In this document: in pieces, positions 22,130-31,370 of the stretch | Layout of the letters: the number at the start of each line of letters is the position of its first letter | Position numbering within the stretch: the first letter of the stretch is position 1 | Source of the DNA: UBA6898 sp964463135 | GTDB lineage: Bacteria; Nitrospirota; Thermodesulfovibrionia; Thermodesulfovibrionales; UBA6898 | NCBI GenBank assembly: GCA_964463135.1 | Contig: CAYXBA010000012.1 | Location: 1 to 64,000, forward strand | Direction: 5' to 3' | Length of the DNA: 64,000 nt | Made by a program: the position numbers and the translations under genes | The notes under the pieces: model-generated | What the model was told of the DNA's origin: nothing | Seen by the model: the letters and a program-made list of their open reading frames with translations, nothing else | Database searches by the model: none

Positions 22130-24952
22130 ATGCTGAAACTGAAGTTCAACAGGAAAAATGTAGCGATACTCAGTCTCCTTGCTGCCATTCTGCTGCTGTT
22201 CTGCAGTGCTGCCTGGGCTGTCCGGGATAACAAAAGCGGTTCTGGAGACAAGATCATCGCAGTGATCCCGGCAGACGCCCCGCCGACCTATTACCGTGAT
22301 CAGAATACCGGAGAGCCGACCGGGTTTGCGGTTGACCTTGCCAACGAAATTGCAGGGCGAGCAGGGCTCACTATCTCATACAGGTTCGCGAACAACTGGG
22401 AGGAGATAGAACGGATCATTCAGCGCGGTGCTGCTGACATTGTGCCGGGCCTTTCGATCAGCGAAGGCAGAAAGTCGATCTACATCTTTTCCGAACCCTT
22501 TGAGGTCTTCCCGATCTCGTTCTTTGTCCGCGCTGCAAGCGCGATAACTGACCTGAAAGAGGGCGCAGCCGTGGGCGTTATCCGCGGCAGCGTTGCCAAT
22601 GAACTGCTGCAGTCCAGGCAGGACCTTAAGGTGGTGTTGTACGAAAATTTTGAGACCGGCCTCTTTGATCTGCTTGCCGGCAAGATAGATTCTTTTTCCT
22701 GCCCTGCCCCGATCCTTTGGCGGCTTGCCCGGGAGACCAGGGTTGATGAGCAGATCATGGTCGTCGGGAAGCCGGTCGCAGAGGTCAAACGGGCCTTTGG
22801 CATAAGGAAAGACCGCACAGAACTGGCTGAGCGCATCAACAAGGCGCTGGAAGGCTTTGTCGGTTCTTCTGCATATCAGGATATCTATACCAGGTGGTAT
22901 GGCAGGCCGCATCCGTTCATGTCCCTCTCGAAACAGACCGTATGGGCAATAGTCATTATGTCCCTTGCGATCATCTCTGTCGGCATCTGGCGCCATTGGT
23001 CCATGCTCGGGCTGACCCGAAAACTGCAGGCAGAGATCGAAGAACGGGAAAAGATGAGGGAAGCGCTCCGTGTGAACGAAGAACGTCTGCGTCTGGCGCT
23101 CTCCTCATCCCAGCAGGCCTGGTTCGATCTTGACATCCCGACCGGCGAGATACGAACAAGCCCTGAGTATGCGAGGATGCTCGGCTGGGAGCCTGAGGAG
23201 TTTCGTACGGACCTGCAGACATGGATCGACGGGATACATCCGGACGACCGGGACGGCATGCTCGCGGGATTCAATGCATGTCTCACTTCCGGCGAACCCT
23301 GTTCCATGGAATACCGCCGGCGTACGAAATCCGGCGAATGGATCTGGCTCCGTTCTACCGGCAAAGTCGTGGCGTTCGATGCAGAGCAGCATCCTCTCAG
23401 AATGACCGGCACATATACTGACATCACGGCGCGCAGGAAGACCGAAGACGAACTCGCACAGGCGACCAATGAGCAGCGGATCATCCTCAGCAACCTGGCA
23501 GTGGGCGTATTGTTCTTAAAGAACAGGAATATCATATGGGCCAATAAGAGCCTCTGTGACATGTTCGGGTACCCTGCAGAGCAGCTGCTCGCTCATACCA
23601 CAGAGATGCTCTATCCCGATCATGAGACGTTTCTTTCTACCGGGGAGAAGGCATATGCAGCGCTTGCCCGGGGAGAGATCCATACGGTCGAGGTCCCGAT
23701 GATCAGGAAGGACAGGACGCCTATGCGCTGCAAGCTCATTGGCCAGGCAGTAAACCCTGCCCGGCTCGAGGACGGCGCGATCTGGCTGATCGAGGATGTT
23801 ACGGAACACCGGAAAATGGAGGAGGCGCTGATAAAGGCAAGGAACCTCGAGTCCCTCGGCGTTCTTGCCGGCGGCATTGCGCATGACTTCAATAACCTCC
23901 TGCAGGGCCTGCTCGGCAGCATAACCGTGGCAAAGTCCTATACCCCGGAGACAAGCGAGGCATATCCGTTCCTGACGAGCGCTGAGCTGGGGTACAACGC
24001 TGCCATTAATCTTACGAACCAGCTTATCGCTTTTTCGACGGGCGGCATTTCGGTCAGAAAGACGATCCAGCCGGCCGGCCTTATCAGGGACGTGGTCTCT
24101 TTTGTGCTGAGCGGATCAGCGATCAAGGAAATATTTGAACTGCCGGAGGACCTCCTCTGCATTCGTGCAGATACCGGTCAGCTCAGTCAGGTGATCGGGA
24201 ATATAACCCTGAATGCCAAGGATGCCATGCCTTCAGGAGGCATCCTCATGATCAGTGCATCCAATGAAAGGCTTGCGTCCGGGGCCATTGCCGGGCTGCC
24301 TGCCGGGATGTACGTCAGGATCTCTTTCAGGGACGTTGGCTGCGGCATACCTGCAGATATCCTGCCGAAGATCTTTGACCCGTACTTTTCGACCAGGGAG
24401 CGAGGCCTGCAGAAGGGCATGGGGCTGGGGCTGACGGTCAGCGATGCGGTGATCAGGAAGCACGGCGGCGTGATAACCGTGGAGTCTGAGGTAGGCAAAG
24501 GGTCTGCATTTCATATCTATATGCCTGCAGTTGTCCGGGAAGATGAGCTGCCAAAAGAGGGCAGGCATGCTGCGCAGACCGGCACCCGGATCCTTATCAT
24601 GGACGATGAGCCGGGCGTATACCGGATCGCGGTCGATTTCCTGACTCTGAGCGGGTACCGGGTGGATGCAGTAACGAACGGCGATGAGGCGATCAGCGCG
24701 TACAGGGCGGCACAGGAGGCCGGCGATCCGTATGCTGCTGTTATCCTGGACCTGACGATCCCGGGCGGCATGGGCGGTCAGGAAGCGTTTGGCAGGCTGC
24801 GGGAGATCGATCCCGCGGTCAGGGTCATCGTATCAAGCGGATATGCAAATGACCCGGTCCTGGCAGACTATGCCCTTTACGGGTACAAGGGCGCGCTGGT
24901 GAAGCCGTATCCGCTGGAGGTCCTGAAACAGACCCTTGCAAGGATCGTCTGA
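22130..24952 (+). CDS. Hybrid sensor histidine kinase with periplasmic solute-binding domain
   Basis: A 940-residue membrane sensor. Order seen: signal-anchor (VAILSLLAAILLLFCSAAWA), a periplasmic SBP_bac_3-like domain at about 40-265 (ADAPPTYYRDQNTGEPTGFA), one membrane helix (TVWAIVIMSLAIISVGIW), two PAS domains, the kinase core with phosphoacceptor box GGIAHDFNNLLQG, ATP-binding motifs DVGCGIP and GMGLGLTV, and a C-terminal receiver with acceptor Asp in VILDLTIPGG. This class resembles BvgS-like sensors. The ligand may be an amino acid or similar small solute, which is inference. ATG 22130 is preferred to the TTG at 22109. Confidence 0.9.
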   Translation: MLKLKFNRKNVAILSLLAAILLLFCSAAWAVRDNKSGSGDKIIAVIPADAPPTYYRDQNTGEPTGFAVDLANEIAGRAGLTISYRFANNWEEIERIIQRGAADIVPGLSISEGRKSIYIFSEPFEVFPISFFVRAASAITDLKEGAAVGVIRGSVANELLQSRQDLKVVLYENFETGLFDLLAGKIDSFSCPAPILWRLARETRVDEQIMVVGKPVAEVKRAFGIRKDRTELAERINKALEGFVGSSAYQDIYTRWYGRPHPFMSLSKQTVWAIVIMSLAIISVGIWRHWSMLGLTRKLQAEIEEREKMREALRVNEERLRLALSSSQQAWFDLDIPTGEIRTSPEYARMLGWEPEEFRTDLQTWIDGIHPDDRDGMLAGFNACLTSGEPCSMEYRRRTKSGEWIWLRSTGKVVAFDAEQHPLRMTGTYTDITARRKTEDELAQATNEQRIILSNLAVGVLFLKNRNIIWANKSLCDMFGYPAEQLLAHTTEMLYPDHETFLSTGEKAYAALARGEIHTVEVPMIRKDRTPMRCKLIGQAVNPARLEDGAIWLIEDVTEHRKMEEALIKARNLESLGVLAGGIAHDFNNLLQGLLGSITVAKSYTPETSEAYPFLTSAELGYNAAINLTNQLIAFSTGGISVRKTIQPAGLIRDVVSFVLSGSAIKEIFELPEDLLCIRADTGQLSQVIGNITLNAKDAMPSGGILMISASNERLASGAIAGLPAGMYVRISFRDVGCGIPADILPKIFDPYFSTRERGLQKGMGLGLTVSDAVIRKHGGVITVESEVGKGSAFHIYMPAVVREDELPKEGRHAAQTGTRILIMDDEPGVYRIAVDFLTLSGYRVDAVTNGDEAISAYRAAQEAGDPYAAVILDLTIPGGMGGQEAFGRLREIDPAVRVIVSSGYANDPVLADYALYGYKGALVKPYPLEVLKQTLARIV

Positions 24953-25123
24953 CCGTGAAGCAAAAGCAGGTCGTTATAGCTGTTCGGGAGGGCGCACCCG
25001 CTGTTTTCAAGGCCCCAGTGTTACTTTCATCTTTGATGCCTGACATATCTGTAGAAAACCGAGGGTTTCATTAAGTAATATAAAGATGCCCGTAATGTCT
25101 CTGTATTACAGGAGAAAGCGTTT

Positions 25124-26281
25124 ATGCCGATCCCTACTGATACGTTTATTTTTATCGGGACTGCCTCCCTGTTCCTCGGCCTTGCAACCGGGGCAGTCAT
25201 GCACCGTTCGGATTTTTGCATGGCCGGCATGTTCAGAGACCTTTTTCTCTTCAGGCGGACGGTCATGCTCAGGTCATTTTTTCTTCTGATAGTTGTGAGC
25301 ATGGTGCTCTTCGAAGGGGCACGCCGTATCGGACTCCTGTCTGTGCCGTTTCCCCTCCTCTATGCCCCTTCAGCCTCGAACCTGATCGGCGGACTGCTCT
25401 TCGGCATAGGTATGGTGCTTGCCGGAGGCTGCGTTGTCGGCACGCTGTACAAAATGGGAGCAGGCAGCGTCCTGAGCCTTACCACGTTCTGCGGGCTGAT
25501 CATCGGGAGCGGCCTGTATGCAGAGTTCCATCCGGCATGGGCAGCCCTTGCCAAACAGACAACGGTCTTCCCGGGCAAGGTTACCATTGCCCAGATCATC
25601 GGCCTTGATCCTCTCATTCCGGTGCTTGTCGTGGCGCTGCCCGGAGCATATCTTCTTTTTGCGTGGCATGCAGAGGGCAAGCTTGAACGCAAGGCCTTTG
25701 CTGCCGGGTACCTGCAGCCTTATAAAGCTGCAATAGTGCTTTCTCTCATCGGCCTTGTTTCCTACATCCTGGTCGGTATGCCTCTGGGCGTCACCTCCTC
25801 TTTTGCCAAGATCGCCGGTTTTTTCGAGAGCATGCTGTTCAAAGGCCATTTTGATGAGCTGGCGTTCTTTAAGGCAGTGCCGCTCAATAGTGTCCATAGC
25901 CTGACCGGGACTGTGCTGCAGGGCGGCGGCGGTCCTTTCTTTGATGCGCTCGCGGCTATTCAGTTCCCCCTTGTCTTCGGCATTGTTGCGGGCAGCGCAG
26001 TCTCTGCCGCACTCCTTGGGGAACTGCACCTGTCGTATCGTGTGCCGTTCAGGCAGTATGTTCTGGCCGCATCCGGAGGTGTTGTCATGGGCCTTGCATC
26101 CCGCATGGCCCCGACCTGCAATGTCTGGCATCTCATGGGAGGGCTGCCGATACTGGCCGCATCCAGCATCCTCTTCCTCTTCGGCATACTGCCCGGCGCA
26201 TGGCTCGGCGGAAGGCTCCTGACGGTGTTCCTCGGAGGCAGAAGAACCGGCATCAACTGCGCTGTAAAGGACATGCCATGA
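25124..26281 (+). CDS. YeeE/YedE family sulfur/selenium-type transporter
   Basis: A 385-residue membrane protein with about ten helices. It has the paired family signatures: RSDFCMAGMFRDLFLFR near residue 28, GGLLFGIGMVLAGGCVVGTL near 90, and GVVMGLASRMAPTCNVWHLM near 320. Conserved cysteines sit in all three. Members carry thiosulfate (YeeE) or are proposed selenium transporters (YedE). The next gene is a TusA-like protein overlapping by 4 nt (ATGA), the standard YedE-YedF arrangement. An AGGAGA lies before the ATG. Confidence 0.9.
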   Translation: MPIPTDTFIFIGTASLFLGLATGAVMHRSDFCMAGMFRDLFLFRRTVMLRSFFLLIVVSMVLFEGARRIGLLSVPFPLLYAPSASNLIGGLLFGIGMVLAGGCVVGTLYKMGAGSVLSLTTFCGLIIGSGLYAEFHPAWAALAKQTTVFPGKVTIAQIIGLDPLIPVLVVALPGAYLLFAWHAEGKLERKAFAAGYLQPYKAAIVLSLIGLVSYILVGMPLGVTSSFAKIAGFFESMLFKGHFDELAFFKAVPLNSVHSLTGTVLQGGGGPFFDALAAIQFPLVFGIVAGSAVSAALLGELHLSYRVPFRQYVLAASGGVVMGLASRMAPTCNVWHLMGGLPILAASSILFLFGILPGAWLGGRLLTVFLGGRRTGINCAVKDMP

Positions 26282-26529
26282 ACGTCCTGGAATTTGACCT
26301 GCGCGGCCAGTTATGTCCTGCAACACTGCTGGTTGCGCTCAAGGAGATCAATGCCCATGCTGAAGCTTTGGAGCAGGGAGATAAACTCTGCTTCATGATC
26401 GATAACCGGGACGCAACAATAACCATACCGGAATTTGCCACCAATATGGGATATGCCGTGATCGTAGGCAAGCGGGAAGGATATTATTCTGTCGAAGTTT
26501 CAGGCAGCAGGCCGGCCGGGAATGTCTGA
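26278..26529 (+). CDS. TusA/SirA-like sulfur carrier protein
   Basis: An 83-residue TusA-family protein. The cysteine is in FDLRGQLCPATLLVALKEI, where the family has CPxP; here the second position after C-P is Ala-Thr instead of x-P. The fold elements VMIDNRDATITIPEFAT-like and GYAVIVGKREGYYSVEV follow. Such proteins pass persulfide sulfur (or selenium, by proposal) from transporter to acceptor. It is coupled to YeeE/YedE by a 4-nt overlap and overlaps the following kinase gene by 8 nt. Confidence 0.9.
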   Translation: MNVLEFDLRGQLCPATLLVALKEINAHAEALEQGDKLCFMIDNRDATITIPEFATNMGYAVIVGKREGYYSVEVSGSRPAGNV

Positions 26530-29044
26530 CAGACCGCAGGAGATAAGCCCACCAGGACCTGAGGAAAGCATGTCCCGGGAGGAGCTTATCCGCGAGGTCA
26601 GGGAACTTCGGAAACAGAACCAACGCGCAACGCAGTACATTCGCGAGAAGGTCAACCAGCTCCTGACGGTGATCGGCACCTCGACCCTGCGGCCGGATGA
26701 GCTCGATGATATGACCCTGATCGAGCTGGATCCGATCAGTATCATCAGCAACTCCTTTGCCCAGGTCTTGCGCCATCTGAAACAGACGAACGACGAACTG
26801 AAGATCGCCCATGATGAAATTTCTGCCATCTTCGATTCTGCAGGCATGGGCATCCTAGTCGTTGACTGCGACCTGCATGTGATCGCCTTCAACCGGATGG
26901 CCAGCAAGCAGTTCCGGATAGTCCCGAACAGGAGAGGGGCAGCGCGCTGCTCCCAATTGGTATGTCACAAGGAAAATTACGAACAGTGCTCCGCACGAAG
27001 GGCTATCGAGACCGGCTCGGTCATCCATTCTGAACTGCTGACAGACGGACGCCACTTTGACGTAGTGGCGACCCCGCTCAGGGACAAGGACGGCCTGATA
27101 TCGAGGGTTGTGCTGGTCTATATGGACATAACCGAGCGCATAGCCGCTCAGGAGAAGATCCGGCTAAGCGAGGAGCGGTACCGTGACCTTTTCGAACATT
27201 CGACTGACCTTATCCATGTCCTGCGTGCAGACAGTTCAATACAGTTTGTGAACCGTGCATGGCTTGAAGCACTCGGTTATGCGGAAAGCGAACTGTCCGA
27301 TATCTCCATCTTCGATATTATCGATCCGGAATGCAGAGAATGCGGACCTGAGTTCAAGAGTATTGTCTGCGGCGACAAAGACGGAAGATTCGAGACGATA
27401 TTCCTCACAAAGAACAGGCAAAGGATCATCGTGGAAGGGGATGTCAGCGCGATCACTGAAAAGGGGCAGTTCGCAGGCACGCGGGGGATCTTCCGTGATA
27501 TTACCGAACGCAAGCTTGCAGAAGAGAAGCTGCAGAAGAGCGAGAAGAAGTATCGCGAACTCTTTGATCATGCGGGTGATGCGCTCTTTATCTTTGATCT
27601 GTCCGGCCGGATGCTTGATGTGAACGAGGTGGCCGCTGAAAGGCTGAGATACAGCCGCGAAGAACTGATGCAGATGACGCTCCGGGATATCGAGGGCCCT
27701 GAACAGGCAGTGCATCTGACTCAGCGTATCGAGAGCCTGATACGTCATGGCAGCAGTATCTTTGAAACGGTCCACAGGCGGAAAGACGGCACGCTTATCG
27801 CCACAGAGACGGGCAGCAGGATCATCGAGTTTGACGGCAGACCTGCGATCCTGAGCGCTGCACGCGACATCAGTGAACGCAGAAAGCTGGAAGAACAGCT
27901 GCTTCAGGCCCAGAAGATGGAATCCGTCGGTACCCTTGCGGGCGGTGTTGCCCACGATTTCAACAATATCCTGACAGCGATCATCGGGTACGGCCAACTG
28001 ACGCTTATGAACATGGCAAAAGACGATCCGAACCGTCTGAATATCGAACAGCTCATTGAAGCGGCTGACAGGGCAGCGCGGCTTACCCAGGACCTGCTGT
28101 TATTCAGCAGGAAGCAGCCCACCGAGAAAAAACAGGTCGACCTCAATGAGATCATAGAAAAGATGAGAAAGTTCCTGCTGCGGCTGATCGGCGAGGATAT
28201 CGAGCTGAGGACCGTGCTTTCCGGCGGGCAGATACCGATACTGGCTGATGCGCATCAGATCCAGCAGGTCCTTATGAACCTCTCGGTCAATGCCCGGGAT
28301 GCCATGAAGAAGAGCGGCCTGCTGACCATCACCTCGGAAGTGGTCAATATCGACAGGCAGTATGTCACGCTGCAGGGCCTGGGCAAGCCCGGCACCTATG
28401 CCTTGCTCATGGTCTCTGACACGGGCGAGGGCATGGATGAAGAGACTGCGCAGAAGATATTCGAACCATTTTTTACGACAAAGGAGGCAGGGAAGGGTAC
28501 GGGCCTGGGGCTTTCTGTTGTCTACGGGATCGTAAAGCAGCATGAGGGAAATATCAACGTGTACAGCGAACCGGGTGTCGGGACAACCTTCAGGGTATAT
28601 CTGCCGCTCATCGCGCCCCTGGCGGCTGATGACGAAGCGCCGGTTCCGGAGGAACAGCCTGTGAGGGGGAATGAGACCATCCTTCTTGCCGAGGACAACG
28701 AAGCTGTCAGGAACATGACAGAGACTGCCCTCAGAAAATATGGCTATACCGTCATATCAGCTGCTGACGGCGAGGACGCAATTAAAAAATACCAGGAGAA
28801 TAAGGAGACCATACAGCTTCTGCTGTTTGACCTGATCATGCCGAAGAAAAGCGGCAAAGAGGCCTATGATGAGATCAGGAGGATACGCTCAGATATAAAG
28901 GTGATCTTTGCGACCGGGTATTCGCCTGATATTGTTGAGTTTAAGGCATCCCTTGGCAGTGATGCGATAGTTGTGTACAAGCCGATCACGCCGGTCGATC
29001 TTCTCAGGAAGATGAGGAGCGTGCTGGATGCGGGCAGAACGTAA
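26522..29044 (+). CDS. PAS-containing hybrid histidine kinase
   Basis: An 840-residue cytoplasmic kinase: a coiled-coil N-terminus (about 15-115), three PAS domains (about 100-225, 225-345, 345-465), the H-box GGVAHDFNNILTAIIGYGQL near 480, ATP-binding motifs DTGEGMD and GTGLGLSV, then a receiver with acceptor Asp in LLLFDLIMPKKSGKEAY. The first PAS carries several cysteines (RCSQLVCHKENYEQCSA), which could ligate a metal, Fe-S cluster or haem. It overlaps the TusA-like gene by 8 nt, so they are co-transcribed and the kinase may respond to the same sulfur or redox signal. Confidence 0.9.
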   Translation: MSDRPQEISPPGPEESMSREELIREVRELRKQNQRATQYIREKVNQLLTVIGTSTLRPDELDDMTLIELDPISIISNSFAQVLRHLKQTNDELKIAHDEISAIFDSAGMGILVVDCDLHVIAFNRMASKQFRIVPNRRGAARCSQLVCHKENYEQCSARRAIETGSVIHSELLTDGRHFDVVATPLRDKDGLISRVVLVYMDITERIAAQEKIRLSEERYRDLFEHSTDLIHVLRADSSIQFVNRAWLEALGYAESELSDISIFDIIDPECRECGPEFKSIVCGDKDGRFETIFLTKNRQRIIVEGDVSAITEKGQFAGTRGIFRDITERKLAEEKLQKSEKKYRELFDHAGDALFIFDLSGRMLDVNEVAAERLRYSREELMQMTLRDIEGPEQAVHLTQRIESLIRHGSSIFETVHRRKDGTLIATETGSRIIEFDGRPAILSAARDISERRKLEEQLLQAQKMESVGTLAGGVAHDFNNILTAIIGYGQLTLMNMAKDDPNRLNIEQLIEAADRAARLTQDLLLFSRKQPTEKKQVDLNEIIEKMRKFLLRLIGEDIELRTVLSGGQIPILADAHQIQQVLMNLSVNARDAMKKSGLLTITSEVVNIDRQYVTLQGLGKPGTYALLMVSDTGEGMDEETAQKIFEPFFTTKEAGKGTGLGLSVVYGIVKQHEGNINVYSEPGVGTTFRVYLPLIAPLAADDEAPVPEEQPVRGNETILLAEDNEAVRNMTETALRKYGYTVISAADGEDAIKKYQENKETIQLLLFDLIMPKKSGKEAYDEIRRIRSDIKVIFATGYSPDIVEFKASLGSDAIVVYKPITPVDLLRKMRSVLDAGRT

Positions 29045-29085
29045 CTGTTCGTGGAACGGACTCTTTTCGGCTGCGCTCAGGTTTC

Positions 29086-29685
29086 TTAGAGGGACTGATC
29101 CTCTGACGGTTCTGCCGCGAATCTGCTCATGATCTTCTTGATCCTCGCAGGATGTATGAAAAGAATGAACAGGCCGCCTGCGATATTGCCGAGCGTCACC
29201 GGGATAATGTTCCTGAACATTATGAGCTGATCGGACAGAGGGGCCCCTTTGGAGAGCAGGCCTATGGGGATCAGATACATATTGGCAATGCAATGTTCAA
29301 AGCCGGATGCAACAAAGACCGCGACCGGCAGCATGCAGCAGAATATCTTGGAGATGATATCCTTTGAAAAAATGGCCATGATAATGGCCAGAATGACGAG
29401 CATGTTGCAGAAGACACCCCTCACAAAACAGTCCCAGAATGAGAGCGAAAGTTTCGCATCTGCTACCTTTGCCGCAACCTGACCAAGAGCGGTCGGCTGG
29501 AGCCCGCTGCCGAAGAGGCCTGTCTGGAAGATGACGACCGCAAAAACAATGGAGCCGACGAAATTGCCGAAGTACACAACCTGGAAATTCTTCAGGACAT
29601 TTTTGAACTGATAGCGGGAAGAGAGCAGCCCGACCATCATGATGATGTTGCCGGTGAAAAGCTCTGCCTCTGTCAGGATGACCAA
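29086..29685 (-). CDS. Formate/nitrite (FNT) channel, C-terminal part of a split fusion
   Basis: Five of the six FNT helices are visible. AELFTGN and GFEHCIANMYLIPIG contain the family signature, with the central His equivalent to the pore His of FocA. The frame opens with TTG, but homology continues upstream (GGIYISFGG, ALDQGAGRIVGGVLFSIGLI) as far as about 29790. There a 13-bp tandem duplication shifts it out of the frame of the upstream cyclic-nucleotide-binding ORF. Removing one unit gives one continuous protein of about 417 residues, with the cNMP domain at the N-terminus and the channel at the C-terminus. As read here, the channel lacks its first helix. Sequencing or strain variation is possible. 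Confidence 0.8.
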   Translation of the reverse strand: MVILTEAELFTGNIIMMVGLLSSRYQFKNVLKNFQVVYFGNFVGSIVFAVVIFQTGLFGSGLQPTALGQVAAKVADAKLSLSFWDCFVRGVFCNMLVILAIIMAIFSKDIISKIFCCMLPVAVFVASGFEHCIANMYLIPIGLLSKGAPLSDQLIMFRNIIPVTLGNIAGGLFILFIHPARIKKIMSRFAAEPSEDQSL

Positions 29686-29737
29686 TATGAGGCCGATACT
29701 GAAAAGGACGCCGCCGACGATCCGGCCTGCGCCCTGG

Positions 29738-30352
29738 TCAAGGGCAGTAAGAAAGGCATGCCCCCCAAAGCTGATATAGATCCCTCCAAGAAGAGCGAGA
29801 AAGAAGAGCGAGAAAGAAGAGCTGCCACCCCTGGGCGGTTGCCTTGCCTACCCCTGACTGTGTCATCTTTGCGTGCACTTCCTTTGGGGTGAGCTTTGGT
29901 TCATAGACCTCATGTCTGACAGACATAAGTCTGCCGGCAAGCATCCCGGCAAATTGAGCTGCAAGGTCCTGGTTCTGCTTCATGATCTGATCAAAGTCCT
30001 GCTTCAGCAGCTTTAATACGGTGACATCGGTAATGGCCTGAATGGAAGCGGCACGAGGAGAGCCTATCAGGAGCGCGGTCTCGCCGAAACAGGCATTTTT
30101 GGCAAGCTTTGCCACTTCCTGCGTCCCGCCTTTCCCGTCTCCGATGAAGACCGTTGCTTCACCGGCAACGATGACATAAAAGGCATCTGCAGGGTCCCCC
30201 TCTCTGAAGATCATTTCGCCTGCTTTGAAATCAGCTATCTGAAGGTTGGGCTTGAGGTTGTCTATGTATTCCTTGCTCAGACCCTGAAAGAAGGGTATCC
30301 TTCCATAGTCCATGCCATCGATCAGCTGTCTGCTTCTCATGTCGTCCGCCAT
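29738..30352 (-). CDS. Cyclic-nucleotide-binding domain, N-terminal part of a split cNMP-FNT fusion
   Basis: Residues about 15-140 form a CRP-like sensor: GRIPFFQGLSKEYIDNL, GEMIFREGDPADAFYVIVAG, FGETALLIGSPRAASIQAIT (the phosphate-binding cassette FGETAL...RAA). Then comes KLTPKEVHAKMTQSGVGKAT, the conserved pre-helix start of FNT channels, and after FFLALL the frame passes into nonsense through a 13-bp duplication. The last about 20 residues (SRSSWRDLYQLWGACLSYCP) are therefore artefactual. ATG 30352 follows GGGAG; starts at 30397 and 30418 are also possible. The product may be truncated or the gene switched off. Confidence 0.8.
   Translation of the reverse strand: MADDMRSRQLIDGMDYGRIPFFQGLSKEYIDNLKPNLQIADFKAGEMIFREGDPADAFYVIVAGEATVFIGDGKGGTQEVAKLAKNACFGETALLIGSPRAASIQAITDVTVLKLLKQDFDQIMKQNQDLAAQFAGMLAGRLMSVRHEVYEPKLTPKEVHAKMTQSGVGKATAQGWQLFFLALLSRSSWRDLYQLWGACLSYCP
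29788..29822. repeat. 13-bp tandem duplication splitting the cNMP-FNT gene
   Basis: GAAGAGCGAGAAA occurs at 29790-29802 and again at 29803-29815, followed by a partial GAAGAGC. One unit more or less changes the frame by 13 nt. Without the extra unit the two neighbouring frames join. Confidence 0.9.
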
Positions 30353-30563
30353 TTCATCTTCTCCCTCAAGGTCAATCCACAGGTCTGCTGTATACATAGT
30401 ATCATGATAAGAAGGCATGGACTACTGAAAGCGGCGGCTGCCATTTATGGACATGGCGGTCAGCAAGCATCACGTTACATCACAGTTACTACACAACAGG
30501 GCAGTAAATAGTTGCGGGAGAGGATTCAGTGACGAGCAAAAGATTGAAAATAAAGGGAGATTC

Positions 30564-30639
<76 letters not shown>

Positions 30640-30711
30640 ACAGGCCTGATAATATAACGATTTGCAGGTGCTCTTTGCAACCTCTCTGCGGAGAGCAGCG
30701 CGGGAAGGCAG

Positions 30712-30750
30712 AAAAAAGGGTCAGCCGGAGAGTGTCCGGACCGACCCTTT
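30712..30750 (-). terminator. Rho-independent terminator of the DUF3617 gene
   Basis: On the minus strand AAAGGGTC ... GACCCTTTTTT form a stem with an inner CCGG pair, ending in a run of six T, 18 nt after the stop codon. Confidence 0.8.
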
Positions 30751-30767
30751 CAATGAGCCTTTGGAGC

Positions 30768-31238
30768 CTACTTGGTATCGCAGGGGCCGATATGCTTTCC
30801 CTTCATGGTCATCTTCATGTTCTGTTCCTTGCCGCCCTCTTTCATGGTCATCTCCATGGTGCCGTCATACGTGTCGCCTGCATAGGTGATCTGACCCTTG
30901 CCGCTTGAGTCCTTGCATACAGCCTCCCAGGAGACGGTGTTGCCGCTGACATTGACATCCTTCATGGTGCAGTCCTTCTGGTCAGTGTTCTTTGGCACAT
31001 AGTCTGTCTGTTTGAGGCAGGTGGTGAAGGTCTGGGGCTTCATCATGCCTGCAGGCATGCCCTTCATCTCGACCGTGGAGGTGATCTCCCACTTGCCTTC
31101 TTTCATATTCACACCCTTCACCGCAGCAGCCGGTTTCTCTGCAGGTGCAGAGGCTTCCTGCTTCTTGCCGCAGCCGGCCATGATCAATCCCAATGTTGTC
31201 AGAACGACAACTGCCATCAACCCTCTTGTCATCTTCAT
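30768..31238 (-). CDS. DUF3617 lipoprotein
   Basis: A 156-residue exported lipoprotein. A signal peptide (MKMTRGLMAVVVLTTLGLIM) ends with the lipobox MAGC, and a short Ala/Pro/Glu spacer leads to the DUF3617 domain. That domain contains GKWEITSTVEMKGMPAGMMK, a CLKQTDYVPK cysteine and CKDSSGKGQITYAGDTYDG, the usual cysteine-paired beta structure. Function unknown; family members are periplasmic. GGAG precedes the ATG and a strong terminator follows, so it is a single-gene unit. Confidence 0.88.
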   Translation of the reverse strand: MKMTRGLMAVVVLTTLGLIMAGCGKKQEASAPAEKPAAAVKGVNMKEGKWEITSTVEMKGMPAGMMKPQTFTTCLKQTDYVPKNTDQKDCTMKDVNVSGNTVSWEAVCKDSSGKGQITYAGDTYDGTMEMTMKEGGKEQNMKMTMKGKHIGPCDTK

Positions 31239-31370
31239 GGTATTCTCCTTTTCTTTTTATTCTATTTTGCTCCAGGATAATGCAGAAACCATTATACTGG
31301 ATAGGCCTGTTTCTTAGGAATAGGTTTTATCTGCCTAGAGAGTCTGCAGATATCAGCCGGCATGGAGCTG

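Noticed and set aside
25370..26326. 318-residue minus-strand frame
   Set aside because: Antisense shadow of the YedE-like gene with repetitive charged sequence and no family signature.
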